DNA of 64,000 nt, from positions 62,001-126,000 of the forward strand of contig JADKCK010000007.1 in NCBI GenBank assembly GCA_016718845.1, given 5' to 3'. Every line of letters starts with the position of its first letter. The first letter of the stretch is position 1. A program made the translations under genes and the position numbers. The DNA is from Sphingobacteriales bacterium (lineage in GTDB: Bacteria; Bacteroidota; Bacteroidia; Chitinophagales; UBA2359). Of this stretch, positions 8,401-16,678 are shown in pieces. The notes beneath the pieces were generated by a model. That model ran no database searches. It had not been told where the DNA came from and saw only the letters and a list, made by a program, of their open reading frames with translations.

Positions 8401-9353
8401 GTTGTGGCGTTTATTACCGTTCCGTTGGGGTCAATAAGGGTAAGCGTGCCGTTGGTGTTTAAGATACTTGGGAAAGACGTTACGCCCGTTACGTTGATAC
8501 CCGCAATGCCTTGATAAGCTGTTAAAGCGGCACCTGTGGCACACAACACCAAATAACCATTAGCAGGAATGGTGGCATTGTTGATGGTCCCGTCTAGGTC
8601 GGGGTACGAGTTAGAGATGTGCCAATCGTTTAAGGTAATCGGGAAGTTGCGGGTGTTGTACAGCTCAATAAATTCGTAGATGGGCAAGCCTACAACGGGG
8701 TCGGGGTCGGCAAGTATTTCGTTGATAATAATATCGCCCAAAGCAGGGGCGTATAGCGTAAAATTACCCGTATAGGGCAGTATGGTATTGCCAGCGGGGT
8801 CTTGCACGCCCACAATTTGTAGGGTGTTGTTACCTTGTGCAAAAGGGGTAGTAAAAGCGGCTGTTACGCAAGTTTCGTTGGCATTTATAATTACTGTATT
8901 GGGTACAAGGCTACCGTTTAGGGTATAGTTGGTGGGGTTTTCGGCTTCGACGGCGCTGATAATCTCCGAAAAACAAATTTGCACCGTATTGGCATCTAAT
9001 ACCTCAAGGTTGCTTACTTGTGGCGGTGTGTTGTCTACAATGGCATCGCCCACATAAAAGTTATCGAACGAAAACTTATTGGCATTGCTTGATGTATATT
9101 TGCACCAAATACCCATATTTGCCGATGTGGTGTAGGTGTTATCGGTTGTTGTTATGTCAAGGTTGTAATCGGTGCCTAAAACACTACCTGTGTATACTTG
9201 CCACAAGCCTGCCACAGAGCGGTTTACTTTAATACTCATTTCGGGGTTAGTAGCTACAATACCCGCTGTGCCTGTTGCCAATAAAGCGAGGGTTGCACCA
9301 TCTTGCCTATATAATTTTATAGCATCGGTGGTGCCATTTTCGCCCATCTCCAA
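5457..9353 (-). CDS. Lamin-tail-domain surface protein, C-terminal part of a frameshifted gene
   Basis: Continues the reading frame lost at about 9352-9356; the complete product starting at 9718 would be about 1420 residues. Four lamin-tail domains are visible by their starts (DIIINEILADPDP, DVVINEILPDPDP, DVLMTEVFADPDP, DLVINEILFNP), each with an ELYN core. Between them are Ig-like domains that begin DNTPPQ or DTTPPM and contain FSEDV/FSEP motifs. The C-terminus (about the last 100 residues: FSPDGTG, IYDERGRAV, GIYVVLVDI) is a FlgD-like domain that serves as a T9SS-type C-terminal region in such proteins. The natural start is not at 9353: the N-terminal signal peptide is in the other frame. 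Expected role: cell-surface or matrix protein. Confidence 0.85.
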   Translation of the reverse strand: MEMGENGTTDAIKLYRQDGATLALLATGTAGIVATNPEMSIKVNRSVAGLWQVYTGSVLGTDYNLDITTTDNTYTTSANMGIWCKYTSSNANKFSFDNFYVGDAIVDNTPPQVSNLEVLDANTVQICFSEIISAVEAENPTNYTLNGSLVPNTVIINANETCVTAAFTTPFAQGNNTLQIVGVQDPAGNTILPYTGNFTLYAPALGDIIINEILADPDPVVGLPIYEFIELYNTRNFPITLNDWHISNSYPDLDGTINNATIPANGYLVLCATGAALTAYQGIAGINVTGVTSFPSILNTNGTLTLIDPNGTVINATTYDISWYNDPIKDDGGWTLERIDPSVSCGGAANWAASGNTAGGTPGAQNSVFGTINDNTPPALIATNIVNANIVELTFSEDVTASIANNATNYTLSNGILVLSAVAQGNVVVLTLNADLVQGTTYTLTIAQQTDCLGNAASNLSTQIAIPLPAAPGDVVINEILPDPDPVVGLPNYEFVELYNTRNFPISISGWHLSDDYPDLGATIGSAILPANGYVVLCSSTALPAFQAIPGIMVVSVSSFPSLTNSGKTLTLTDQDGTPINQVSYSIAWYNDPTKDDGGWTLERINPTIPCQGASNWAASTNQAGGTPGTQNSVYLQPTDTTPPMLLNANLVSTDSITIQFNEDLNAQSTALINFSINNGITISSLTDLGNGTLLLVLNNNLVQGTIYTINVAVAQDCLGNAAANLSTQVAVPQPADVFDVLMTEVFADPDPPTQYDLPNLALVREKFVELYNRSNKVISLKDWQLRDATDTTYLPAFILFPDQYIIVCSNTNVDAFAADGINALGVIGFTEPNTTSDNLTLTDANSQTIHQVNYTTDWYRDAIKAQGGWTLEMIDTNNPCTGAENWRASVATIGGTPNAQNSVKASNPDQTMPDLVHVEVINPTTIQAFFSEPLSRTTSTSNFTINNGIAQPTNANVLSPNFTSVVLSLSNPLQEGTLYELSVNAQTDCVGNAVGLHNTANFGIATTPNVSDLVINEILFNPSTGGYDFVELYNNSSKVIDLGGWFFANADVEINPDSLQELSPLVSERYSILPSQFLAFTPNPAFVRAYYGQCNTDIPFNGIIQCTLPSYLDDEGVVALTDLFGGTVLDKVHYYKEWHNPLLNDENGVSLERVSPNAPSDNKNNWHSAAATNCYSTPGQRNSQFYEGQPLTDEISVEPAVFSPDGTGSAYFTEIRYNFDQPGYQVTINIYDERGRAVKQLVRNETTTDTGFFTWDGTLDNDRKAPIGIYVVLVDIFNVSGKTKSYKKTVTVTGKLN

Positions 9354-9718
9354 AAATAACCATTAAGCGGTGCTGTTAGGTTGTTTTGGTCAGATGCAAG
9401 ATAAACGCGCATTTTGTTGTTGTCGGACGGAGCAAAAGCCATTTTAAAATAAAAACGCCACTCGCTGCCCAATGTTGCGGGGGTGCTTAGGTAGGCAGTG
9501 TCGGTGCCTGTGCCGTTAGATTGAAGTTGGCTGCTGGCATTTACTACAAATTGGGTAGCATCGCCTGCCCATGTTGGGTTGGTGGTAAAATCGCCATCGC
9601 TAAATTGGTCGCAAACCGAAAAAGTGCCATTGCTAAGCGAGGCACAATCGAAACTTTGGGCTAGTAAAGGGGTAATGCCCAATAAAAATAATGTTATACA
9701 GGTAATTATTTTATTCAT
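9317..9718 (-). CDS. Lamin-tail-domain surface protein, N-terminal part (signal peptide) of the frameshifted gene
   Basis: Start set at 9718 (MNKIITCITLF), which opens a clean signal peptide ending PLLAQ; a further upstream ATG at 9760 would add 14 polar residues in front of it. After the signal comes a laminin-G-like stretch (about residues 25-120: FYFKMAFAPSDNNK, VYLASDQNN, LNGYF). After LNGYF the frame turns to nonsense and stops at 9317. Adding one T to the minus-strand T5 run at 9352-9356 restores LNGYFLEMGENGTTDA in the next frame, so this and 5457-9353 are one gene. Confidence 0.85.
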   Translation of the reverse strand: MNKIITCITLFLLGITPLLAQSFDCASLSNGTFSVCDQFSDGDFTTNPTWAGDATQFVVNASSQLQSNGTGTDTAYLSTPATLGSEWRFYFKMAFAPSDNNKMRVYLASDQNNLTAPLNGYFWRWAKMAPPML

Positions 9719-9882
9719 AAAGGAATGTTTTTTGTTTTTAAGAGGGGTAAAATGCACCATTTTTTAGGTTTTAAAAGCACAATTAATTGCTGCTAGTTGT
9801 TTGGTTGCACAAATGTAGGTGATATATAGATACAGAGGTGGTGATTTAGGTATACGGACAGCCAACGACGGACAGCCAGCAA

Positions 9883-10905
9883 TTATTCTTCTGTTTCTTC
9901 CTCTACGTCGTTTTGTGGTAAAAATAGGCTTAAGCCCACCTCGAAGCGCGAAAATTTAGGTTCGGTAGCCATTATGTAAGTGCCCGAAAATTGCAGGTTG
10001 CTCCAACGTATGCCTCCGCCAATAGATACGGGATATAAGTTTTGGGGCATAGCAAAACCTTGATTAGCTACGGCTGCATCATCGTCGTTAATTTTGTAAT
10101 GTACTGCCAAATAAGCTAAGTTGGGGTAACGAAAAATAACGCCCAAATCGACATAAGGCGGGTTGCCAATGCCCACCGACGAGTTAGCCGCAGGCAAGTT
10201 GAGCATGGCGGTAGGTTCAATTTCTAGCCAATCAGTAACCGATAAACGATAGGCAGTTGTAAAATAAGCCGCCCGTGCAAAGCGCTGTTCTTGGCTGTTG
10301 TTGCTAAACCTAAATTTAGGCTCGTTAAGGTGCTGTAGCGATACACCTAACCTAAAACGCTCTAATTGCAAACCCAAACCCAAGTCCATATTTAACTTAA
10401 AAAAACGCTCGTTGTACAATTGCGCGGGCTGTGGGTTAATGCCTTGTACATAAGCCTCGTCCGATTTATAATGCAAAGCTCCAATGCTTAAGCCCATTCT
10501 AAAGCCCTCAAATTCGCCAATACGAATGGGGTAGCTGCTTGCCACCATTAGTTTTAACAACTTTTTGTTGGTAGATAAACGTTGGCTGCCATAGGTAAAA
10601 CTATCATCAAACTTATGATACTGCGCCGTAATGCCCACACCCATACCCAAACTTTGTATTAAACCCTGCACCGAACCTGCCAACGAAAGCGGTTTTTGCT
10701 CATCAAATCGGTTTTCGAAACGCCCTGCCGACATAAACAAAGGTTGGTCGGGCATGCCTGTAAATGCAGGACTGTATAAAATTTGCTGCTGAAAATAATC
10801 GGCAAAAAACGGATACCTTGCCCTGTCTTGCGCCAACAGTTGGGCATTAATGGTAAAAAATATAAAAAACACAAGTAAATAATAAAATAAAGTATTGTTT
10901 TTCAT
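9883..10905 (-). CDS. PorP/SprF family type IX secretion membrane protein, 340 aa
   Basis: A signal peptide (to about residue 25, ending LLAQ) precedes the family-typical N-terminus (FFADYFQQQILYSPAFTGM) and repeated amphipathic strands of an outer-membrane beta-barrel (GMGVGITAQYHKF, FRMGLSIGALHYKS, YPVSIGGGIRWSN). PorP/SprF proteins assist surface localisation of particular T9SS cargo and often sit beside the cargo gene. Here the lamin-tail protein begins 165 bp downstream on the same strand, so it is the likely partner. The acidic C-terminal tail (EEETEE) is unremarkable. Confidence 0.92.
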   Translation of the reverse strand: MKNNTLFYYLLVFFIFFTINAQLLAQDRARYPFFADYFQQQILYSPAFTGMPDQPLFMSAGRFENRFDEQKPLSLAGSVQGLIQSLGMGVGITAQYHKFDDSFTYGSQRLSTNKKLLKLMVASSYPIRIGEFEGFRMGLSIGALHYKSDEAYVQGINPQPAQLYNERFFKLNMDLGLGLQLERFRLGVSLQHLNEPKFRFSNNSQEQRFARAAYFTTAYRLSVTDWLEIEPTAMLNLPAANSSVGIGNPPYVDLGVIFRYPNLAYLAVHYKINDDDAAVANQGFAMPQNLYPVSIGGGIRWSNLQFSGTYIMATEPKFSRFEVGLSLFLPQNDVEEETEE

Positions 10906-11115
10906 TTTTGTAAATATTGTTAGGTATAAAGCCGTAAAAGTACTAAAAAAAATGGCAATTAAGCATAAATTTGACTTAAATTGTTTAATCCAACAATTTT
11001 TATGTGGGTTTTGGGTAAAAAAAGCGCACTTTTAAGCAAAAATGCTTAACTTTGCCCTTGTAAATTGTTTTGTTAAATTAAGCGAAATTGACCTATCGTT
11101 TTCAAACACACTGCC

Positions 11116-11586
11116 ATGACTATTGTTTATATGAGGAGGTACTGTTTAATTACATTAGCTTGCACTGCCTTATTTGCCTACGGTTGTAATGCCACCAAAG
11201 ACACCGAAAAAAACGAACCCCAAGTAACTAAATCAACGCCTGCCTCGTCGAAGGTGCAGGTTGATTACGACTCGTTTAAAAATATGGATGTTGAACAACG
11301 TTGGCACGCACTATCGGCAGAACGACGCAACTACCTGCGCCTAAACCCCGACCTTTACCCCTACTTTAAACCCATGATTGCCCTTGAACCCAACATGGAA
11401 GAAGTAGCCGCCGGCGATTTACCCATCAACAATACAGCACCTAACCCACATGCTTTTAGCGAAGAAGGAAAACAAAAAACACCCCAAGAATGGTGGGACT
11501 CGTTTTCGGAAAGCCGCAAAAAATACATGATAGAACATGCCGACGAATATCCATTATTTAAAGAAATTATCGAAAAAGAAAAATAA
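11116..11586 (+). CDS. Hypothetical lipoprotein with an internal repeat, 156 aa
   Basis: A lipoprotein signal ends LFAYGC, with the lipidated Cys at about residue 24. An ATG at 11131 (MRRYCLITLAC) gives a more typical signal length than the upstream ATG. The mature part holds two copies of a roughly 25-residue module: QRWHALSAERRNYLRLNPDLYPYF (split about 61-86) and EWWDSFSESRKKYMIEHADEYPLF (about 126-150). Both have an aromatic start, a Ser-x3-Arg helix and an end in YPxF. Function unknown. A TAACTTTG box at 11047-11054 could be the -7 promoter element, but no convincing -33 partner is present at normal spacing. The next gene starts 13 bases after the stop. Confidence 0.75.
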   Translation: MTIVYMRRYCLITLACTALFAYGCNATKDTEKNEPQVTKSTPASSKVQVDYDSFKNMDVEQRWHALSAERRNYLRLNPDLYPYFKPMIALEPNMEEVAAGDLPINNTAPNPHAFSEEGKQKTPQEWWDSFSESRKKYMIEHADEYPLFKEIIEKEK

Positions 11587-11599
11587 CACATATTTACCT

Positions 11600-12832
11600 A
11601 TGAAACACACTTATACCCTTTTCGCTTTTGTGTTAAGCATAGCCTTGTTTGTGGCAAATGCCCAACAAACCTACGCTCAATGTGCTTCTTACAACTCTCC
11701 GTATCCGCCTCCGTATCCAACAACTTATCCTTGCATGAACGATATACTCGACCCTGCAAGCCCCTTCTACGACTCGTATTGCTGCAATGTAGCTTTTGAC
11801 GAATATTGCATTGATGTACTAAAAACCCATTGCGACATAAACACCAATGTTTGCCGATTTGAGCGCTGTCGCCCAACGGGTTGTTTAGCAACACCATTTC
11901 CATTTTGTCCCAACCTTTGCCCCTCGTACAATACCCTTAACCCACCGCCCGGTCCTAATCCGCCAGCTATTCTCGATGGTATTTTGTTCGAGATGATTTA
12001 CTTTGATGGCTCGTGCTGCCAAGATAGCTGGGACGCGCTCTGTTGGTCGGCATTAGACAGTATCTCTATATTTAGATGCGACGACAACGACCCCAACACC
12101 ATCGACGCTTGCAGCTCGCAATTAGGTTGCACACACACACCTATCCCCACCAACCCTGCCGTACAACTTAGTGTGCGGGTATTACTCGAGGGGGCTTACA
12201 TAGGCGATGGAGCCATGCGCACCGATTTGCGCGACCAAAACGTGCTACCAGGGCATCAACCATTTGACACTACACCATGGAACTATAACGGCATCGAAAC
12301 TAACGCGGACCTGCCTACTAATATGGTAGATTGGGTGTTGATAGAACTACGCAACCCACTCGATTACTCGCAAATAATGGGACGCGCCGCAGGCTTGCTG
12401 CTTAGCAATGGCAATGTAGTGTCGAGCACCGACCCCACCGAAGACATTATTATCAATGGCGTAATGCCCAACTCTAACTATTATATTGTGGTACGCACCC
12501 GCAACCACTTGCCTATCATGTCGCGCATACCTGTGTTTTTGTCGAGTTATAATACCTACGATTTTACAACTGCCGCCAACCAAACTTATGGCAACAACCA
12601 AACTAAAAACTTAGGCAACGATGCCAGCTTGCCAATATATGGCATGTGGGCAGGCGATTTTACCGCCGATGGACGCATCTTACCCACCGATTTTACTATC
12701 TACCGAACCGACGCATCGGCAATACGCAACTACAAATTAGGCGATTGTAACTACGATGGCAAAGTAACTTATGCCGACTATAATTTGTTTAGAAACAATT
12801 TAGGCACTACAGCTATTAGCTACGTACAATAA
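11600..12832 (+). CDS. Secreted Cys-rich protein with dockerin-like C-terminus, 410 aa
   Basis: Start set at 11600, where an ATG opens a signal peptide ending QTYAQ; the longer frame from 11537 overlaps the previous gene. The N-terminal half is rich in Cys and Pro (PYPPPYPTTYPC, SYCCNVAFDEYC, CDDNDPNTIDACSS), suggesting a disulfide-bonded extracellular domain. The C-terminal 60 or so residues resemble a type I dockerin duplicate: GDFTADGRILPTDFTIYR, then GDCNYDGKVTYADYNLFRNN, both EF-hand-like calcium loops. In Bacteroidota such ends often close T9SS-related surface proteins, though no classic type A motif follows here. Confidence 0.8.
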   Translation: MKHTYTLFAFVLSIALFVANAQQTYAQCASYNSPYPPPYPTTYPCMNDILDPASPFYDSYCCNVAFDEYCIDVLKTHCDINTNVCRFERCRPTGCLATPFPFCPNLCPSYNTLNPPPGPNPPAILDGILFEMIYFDGSCCQDSWDALCWSALDSISIFRCDDNDPNTIDACSSQLGCTHTPIPTNPAVQLSVRVLLEGAYIGDGAMRTDLRDQNVLPGHQPFDTTPWNYNGIETNADLPTNMVDWVLIELRNPLDYSQIMGRAAGLLLSNGNVVSSTDPTEDIIINGVMPNSNYYIVVRTRNHLPIMSRIPVFLSSYNTYDFTTAANQTYGNNQTKNLGNDASLPIYGMWAGDFTADGRILPTDFTIYRTDASAIRNYKLGDCNYDGKVTYADYNLFRNNLGTTAISYVQ

Positions 12833-12881
12833 GACCGCGGGAAAAACAAGCCGGATTTAAATAAAGACTTTAAATTTTGAA

Positions 12882-13457
12882 TTAAGAAAACCCTTTTTTT
12901 AGTTTTCTATTACTGCGTTTTTGCTCTTTGGTTAATGGGTGTTTTTAGAGCTTTAAGGTAATTGTATTAGTAGCAACTTTTGCATGTGAATTGTTTCTTA
13001 AATTCGGAGAATCGATTTTGCGTTTAATTTAAATGACAGCAAAGACCGAGGCGAGTTCGTCAGATAAGTTGTATGGTTTGCCGCATATTTTCGTTTTTGT
13101 TGGAAGAACAATATTTCTATTACGTCTTTTTTTTAGGTCGTTGAGCAGGTGTTTCCGTTAATCTACAGACCTTTTATTTTTTGTCGTCTAATAATGCTTT
13201 TTACCGTCAATTTAAAATAACCGATTGAACAAAAATCTAAACATGCTTTCTAACCGAAAAATGTTCGATTTTCTCTATAATATTCAAACATCATTAATAC
13301 CTGATCTTCTATCGATAGATTCGATGGGCGACCTTCTTTAATTTTTGTTTGTTCAAAAAGGCTCTTATCAACAAAACACAAAATCAAAACAAACGCAACC
13401 TGTATAACGACGAAACTTAGTATTTGACACTTTTTTTAATGCCGCATAATTATTCAT
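12882..13457 (-). pseudogene. Decayed IS5-like DDE transposase
   Basis: Fragments of one transposase follow in order but in different frames on the minus strand. An ATG at 13457 gives MNNYAALKKVSNTKFRRYTGC. Then come EGRPSNLSIEDQVLMMFEYYRENRTFFG (13330-13260 area, followed by a stop), TETPAQRPKKK (about 13170-13135), and KHPLTKEQKRSNRKLKKGF, with a stop at 12882-12884. Order and wording match the helix-turn-helix plus DDE transposases of the IS5 group. The catalytic core between the fragments is eroded and several frameshifts are present, so it is inactive. Terminal inverted repeats were not identified. Confidence 0.75.
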
Positions 13458-13750
13458 GGCTAATAGTTTTAAACCGCAAAGTTATAACTTTATCTACTCT
13501 TAATTACTTTCGCAAGAGGTCTATTAATATTTTTTAGAACTACAAAAAAGGGTTTATTGGTGCTATGCGTGTCAATAAACCCTTTTTTTGTACTTTTTTT
13601 GAAAAGATAATAGGGAGTGTCCATAAGGGTTGATGAGCCAGTCGAACCATTATCCTCAAAAATATATTCGGCTTTAAGCAGGGCAGAGCAAAGTGTTGTA
13701 TTGCCCCCCTTTTTTTATCTATTTATAAAAACCATTTACTATCCGTTAAT
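13458..13750. other. Intergenic region upstream of decarboxylase
   Basis: AT-rich; contains the terminator hairpin at 13544-13589 and no other recognisable feature. No promoter of the TTTG-N20-TAnnTTTG form was seen directly before the 13751 start. Confidence 0.4.
13544..13589. terminator. Rho-independent terminator-like hairpin
   Basis: A 16-bp perfect stem (aaaaaagggtttattg / caataaaccctttttt) around a 13-base loop, flanked by A and T runs so it could work in both directions. No intact gene ends here; it may be left over from the decayed insertion sequence or insulate the decarboxylase. Confidence 0.7.
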
Positions 13751-15235
13751 ATGCTCAATTTTAAACAAATACTCGAAAATGAGGAAACCCTAGACCCACA
13801 AAATTGGGCAGAGATGCGCCAAATAGGGCATCAGATGATAGACGACATGATGGATTATTTGCAAAACATTGCACAAAAACCCGTTTGGCAACCCATACCC
13901 AATGCCGTAAAACAAACACTAAAGCAACCCCTACCGCAACAAGCCGAGCCACTAAACGATATTTACAACAGCTTTAAAACCAACATTTTACCTTATCCCA
14001 AAGGCAACATACACCCCCGATTTTGGTCGTGGGTGCAAGGTACAGGCACACCCTTTGCTATGCTTGCCGAAATGTTGGCAGCAGGCATGAACTCCAACGT
14101 AGCCATCGGCGAACACTCGGCTATGTACGTTGAGCAACAAGTAATTGAGTGGTGCAAACAACTATTGCATTACCCCAATAGTGCTAGCGGTTTGCTGCTT
14201 AGTGGCGCATCAATGGCAAACATTACCGCACTAATTGTTGCCCGAAACGCACACGAAGGTACAAACGTGCGTAAAGAGGGCTTGCCAATCGCCTCAAAAA
14301 TGGTGCTGTATGCCTCGGCAGAAACCCATAGCTGCATACAACGAGCCGCCGAAGTAATAGGTATTGGTAGCAATGGCGTGCGCAAAGTAAATGTTGATGA
14401 ACAATATAAGTTAGACATAACGCATCTTACGCAACTAATAACCGCCGATAAAGCAGCTGGTTTAACCCCTTTTTGTGTGGTAGGCAACGCTGGTACAGTT
14501 AATACAGGCGCCATAGACCCCTTGACAGACATAGCCAAAGTGTGCAAAACCGAAAACTTGTGGTTTCATGTAGATGGAGCTTTTGGGGCATTGGCAAAGT
14601 TAGTACCCGAGTACCAAGCCGAGCTACAAGCTATTGAACAAGCAGATAGTATTGCTTTTGATTTGCATAAATGGCTATATATGCCCTACGAAGTAGCTTG
14701 TGTTTTGATAAAAAACGCCCAACATCACCGTAACGCCTTTGCACTACAGCCCAGCTATTTGCTTAGTCACGAGCGCGGTTTGGCTGCCGGACCCGACCCC
14801 TTTGGCAATTATGGCATGGAATTGTCGCGCGGGTTTAAGGCACTAAAAGTGTGGATGTCGTTGAAAGAACACGGAAGCGAAAAATTTGCTCGGCTTATCC
14901 GCCAAAATATTGCACAGGCATTTTATTTGGCAGATTTAATAACACATCAACCCTACTTAGAATTAGTTGCACCCGTTACCCTAAATATTGTTTGCTTTAG
15001 ATTTAACCCACCAAACATCCAACTATCCCCCGATGAATTAAATGAGCTAAACAAAGAAATTTTGATGTGCCTGCACGAACAAGGCTTATCGGCTCCATCA
15101 TCTACAATATTAAACAATAAGTATGTGATTAGAATGGCTAATGTTAATCACCGCAGCCGTAAATCGGATTTTGAAGCCTTGGTGCAAGATACCCTTAGCT
15201 TGGGTTTGGCACTGTTAAACAAAAAACAAGCATAA
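13751..15235 (+). CDS. PLP-dependent group II amino-acid decarboxylase, 494 aa
   Basis: Pyridoxal-phosphate decarboxylase of the aromatic-amino-acid / glutamate / diaminobutyrate decarboxylase group. The N-terminus has HPRFWSWVQGTGTPFAMLAEMLA. The PLP site includes Asp275 in HVDGAFG, and Lys307 in DLHKW forms the internal aldimine. The family elements SGASMANITAL, GNAGTVNTGAIDP and YVIRMANVNHRS are also present. Length is normal. Substrate specificity cannot be told from sequence; aromatic amino acids or a diamine precursor are both possible. No transporter or aminotransferase lies beside it. Confidence 0.88.
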   Translation: MLNFKQILENEETLDPQNWAEMRQIGHQMIDDMMDYLQNIAQKPVWQPIPNAVKQTLKQPLPQQAEPLNDIYNSFKTNILPYPKGNIHPRFWSWVQGTGTPFAMLAEMLAAGMNSNVAIGEHSAMYVEQQVIEWCKQLLHYPNSASGLLLSGASMANITALIVARNAHEGTNVRKEGLPIASKMVLYASAETHSCIQRAAEVIGIGSNGVRKVNVDEQYKLDITHLTQLITADKAAGLTPFCVVGNAGTVNTGAIDPLTDIAKVCKTENLWFHVDGAFGALAKLVPEYQAELQAIEQADSIAFDLHKWLYMPYEVACVLIKNAQHHRNAFALQPSYLLSHERGLAAGPDPFGNYGMELSRGFKALKVWMSLKEHGSEKFARLIRQNIAQAFYLADLITHQPYLELVAPVTLNIVCFRFNPPNIQLSPDELNELNKEILMCLHEQGLSAPSSTILNNKYVIRMANVNHRSRKSDFEALVQDTLSLGLALLNKKQA

Positions 15236-15266
15236 TAAATACTCATTTAATCTAATAAAAATTCAA

Positions 15267-15419
15267 ATGCACAAAATACCCGAAGAGCTTGTTCGAAAAT
15301 ACGATACTTTCTTTGGGTGTTGCATTTGGGGTGGCAAACGTCAGGTAATACACTTTTCAATGTCGGCATCAAACTTGCCCAATATTTCTGGCATTTGTAC
15401 AATATATTGCACAATCTAA
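15267..15419 (+). pseudogene. Truncated AraC-regulator N-terminal fragment
   Basis: A 50-codon frame starting at ATG 15267 begins HKIPEELVRKYDTFFG...WGGKRQVIH, which closely matches the N-terminus of the AraC regulator encoded at 2211-3065 (HKIPDELAQKYNSFFS...WGGKRQVIH), 28 residues with about two-thirds identity. After IH the similarity stops and the frame ends at 15419. The rest of the regulator is missing, so this is a remnant of a duplicated AraC gene. Confidence 0.75.
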
Positions 15420-15500
15420 CGTTTTGTTTTGTTGCAAGAGGTACAACCTATTGTAGCAAACATTTTTATAAAATTATTCATTACTAACTATTCATTATCT

Positions 15501-16565
15501 GTGTTTTCAAAAAAAGCAAATTTATTTATTTCGGCAGTTTTTTTACTAATGTCGTTATTATTTGTTAGATGCGGTAGCAACAACTCGGATACTTTTGTGG
15601 CTCCGCACCCCAATGTGTCGGCTGCCAAAACACCCATAAGCATACAACGATTTGAAAAAGATTTATTTGCCGCCAATGCCAATAATTATCAACAAGTTTT
15701 TGGCGATATGGCGACAAAGTATGGCGTGTTTTTTACCTTATTTGTTGAGCAAATCATGCGATTAGGCAACACCAAAGACCCCCAAAAAACCTATCAAAAA
15801 GAGCTACTTACGTTTGTGCAAAACAAAGATATGCGTAGTTTGTACGACACCGTACAAATAAAATACGCCAATGTAGCATGGCTCGAAAAAGATTTATCGC
15901 AAGCATTTGCCTATAGCCAACATTATTTGCCCAAACACCAGCAAGTACCAAAGGTAATATCGCACATTTCGGCATTTGGACCCGCAGCCATTACCTACAC
16001 CGACTCGCTGATTGGCATAAATTTTGACATGTACATGGGCGAAAGCTTTGCACCCTATACCGTAGTTGCCGACCAACTACCCTACTACCTGCGCCGCCGC
16101 TGCGAGCAAAACTACATAGTACCCAACACCCTAAAAGCCTACATACAAAGTTTATACGAGTACAACGAGCCATCGCCCCGACTAATTGATGCCATGGTAC
16201 ACGAAGGCAAATTGCTGTATTATTTAGATATGGTATTGCCCGATGCACCCGACTCGACCAAAATTGGCTATACCCAAACTCAACTAAACTGGTGCAAGCA
16301 AAACGAACCCGAAATTTGGGCATTTTTGACCGAAAAAGAATTGCTATTTAGCAACCAAATACGCGAATACAACAAACTAATTAGCGAAGCCCCCTCGGTG
16401 TCGGGCATGCCACCCGAAACACCCGGGCGCATTGGCATTTGGGTAGGCTGGCAAATAGTGCGCCGGTACATGCAGCAAAACCCCAAAGTAAGCCTTGATG
16501 AGCTAATGCAAATAAAAGATGGACAAAAAATATTGCAAGGTAGCAGATATAAGCCCAAAAAATAA
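15501..16565 (+). CDS. gldB: Gliding motility lipoprotein GldB
   Basis: Start placed at GTG 15501, directly before a lipoprotein signal (FSKKANLFIS... ending LLFVRC, Cys about residue 24); an ATG at 15429 would add 24 unneeded residues. The family-typical features run in order: IQRFEKDLF, GINFDMYMGE, LPYYLRRRCEQNYIVP, MVHEGKLLYYLDMVLPD, KIGYTQTQLNWCKQNEPEIWAF, PGRIGIWVGWQIVRRYM. GldB is an essential lipoprotein of gliding and type IX secretion in Bacteroidota. Other gld genes are not adjacent here. Confidence 0.9.
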   Translation: MFSKKANLFISAVFLLMSLLFVRCGSNNSDTFVAPHPNVSAAKTPISIQRFEKDLFAANANNYQQVFGDMATKYGVFFTLFVEQIMRLGNTKDPQKTYQKELLTFVQNKDMRSLYDTVQIKYANVAWLEKDLSQAFAYSQHYLPKHQQVPKVISHISAFGPAAITYTDSLIGINFDMYMGESFAPYTVVADQLPYYLRRRCEQNYIVPNTLKAYIQSLYEYNEPSPRLIDAMVHEGKLLYYLDMVLPDAPDSTKIGYTQTQLNWCKQNEPEIWAFLTEKELLFSNQIREYNKLISEAPSVSGMPPETPGRIGIWVGWQIVRRYMQQNPKVSLDELMQIKDGQKILQGSRYKPKK

Positions 16566-16678
16566 AATAACTAAACTAAAAATTAATAAATTAGCACAGA
16601 TTATGAACTAAAATCCTTATCTTTGCGCCAATTTGCTGTTTTACTTAACTAACTATCTTTTAAAGCACTATTTTTTTT

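Noticed and set aside
9317..9353. Programmed frameshifting in the lamin-tail gene
   Set aside because: No slippery heptamer with a downstream structure was evident, and similar one-base losses at other homopolymers favour sequence error.
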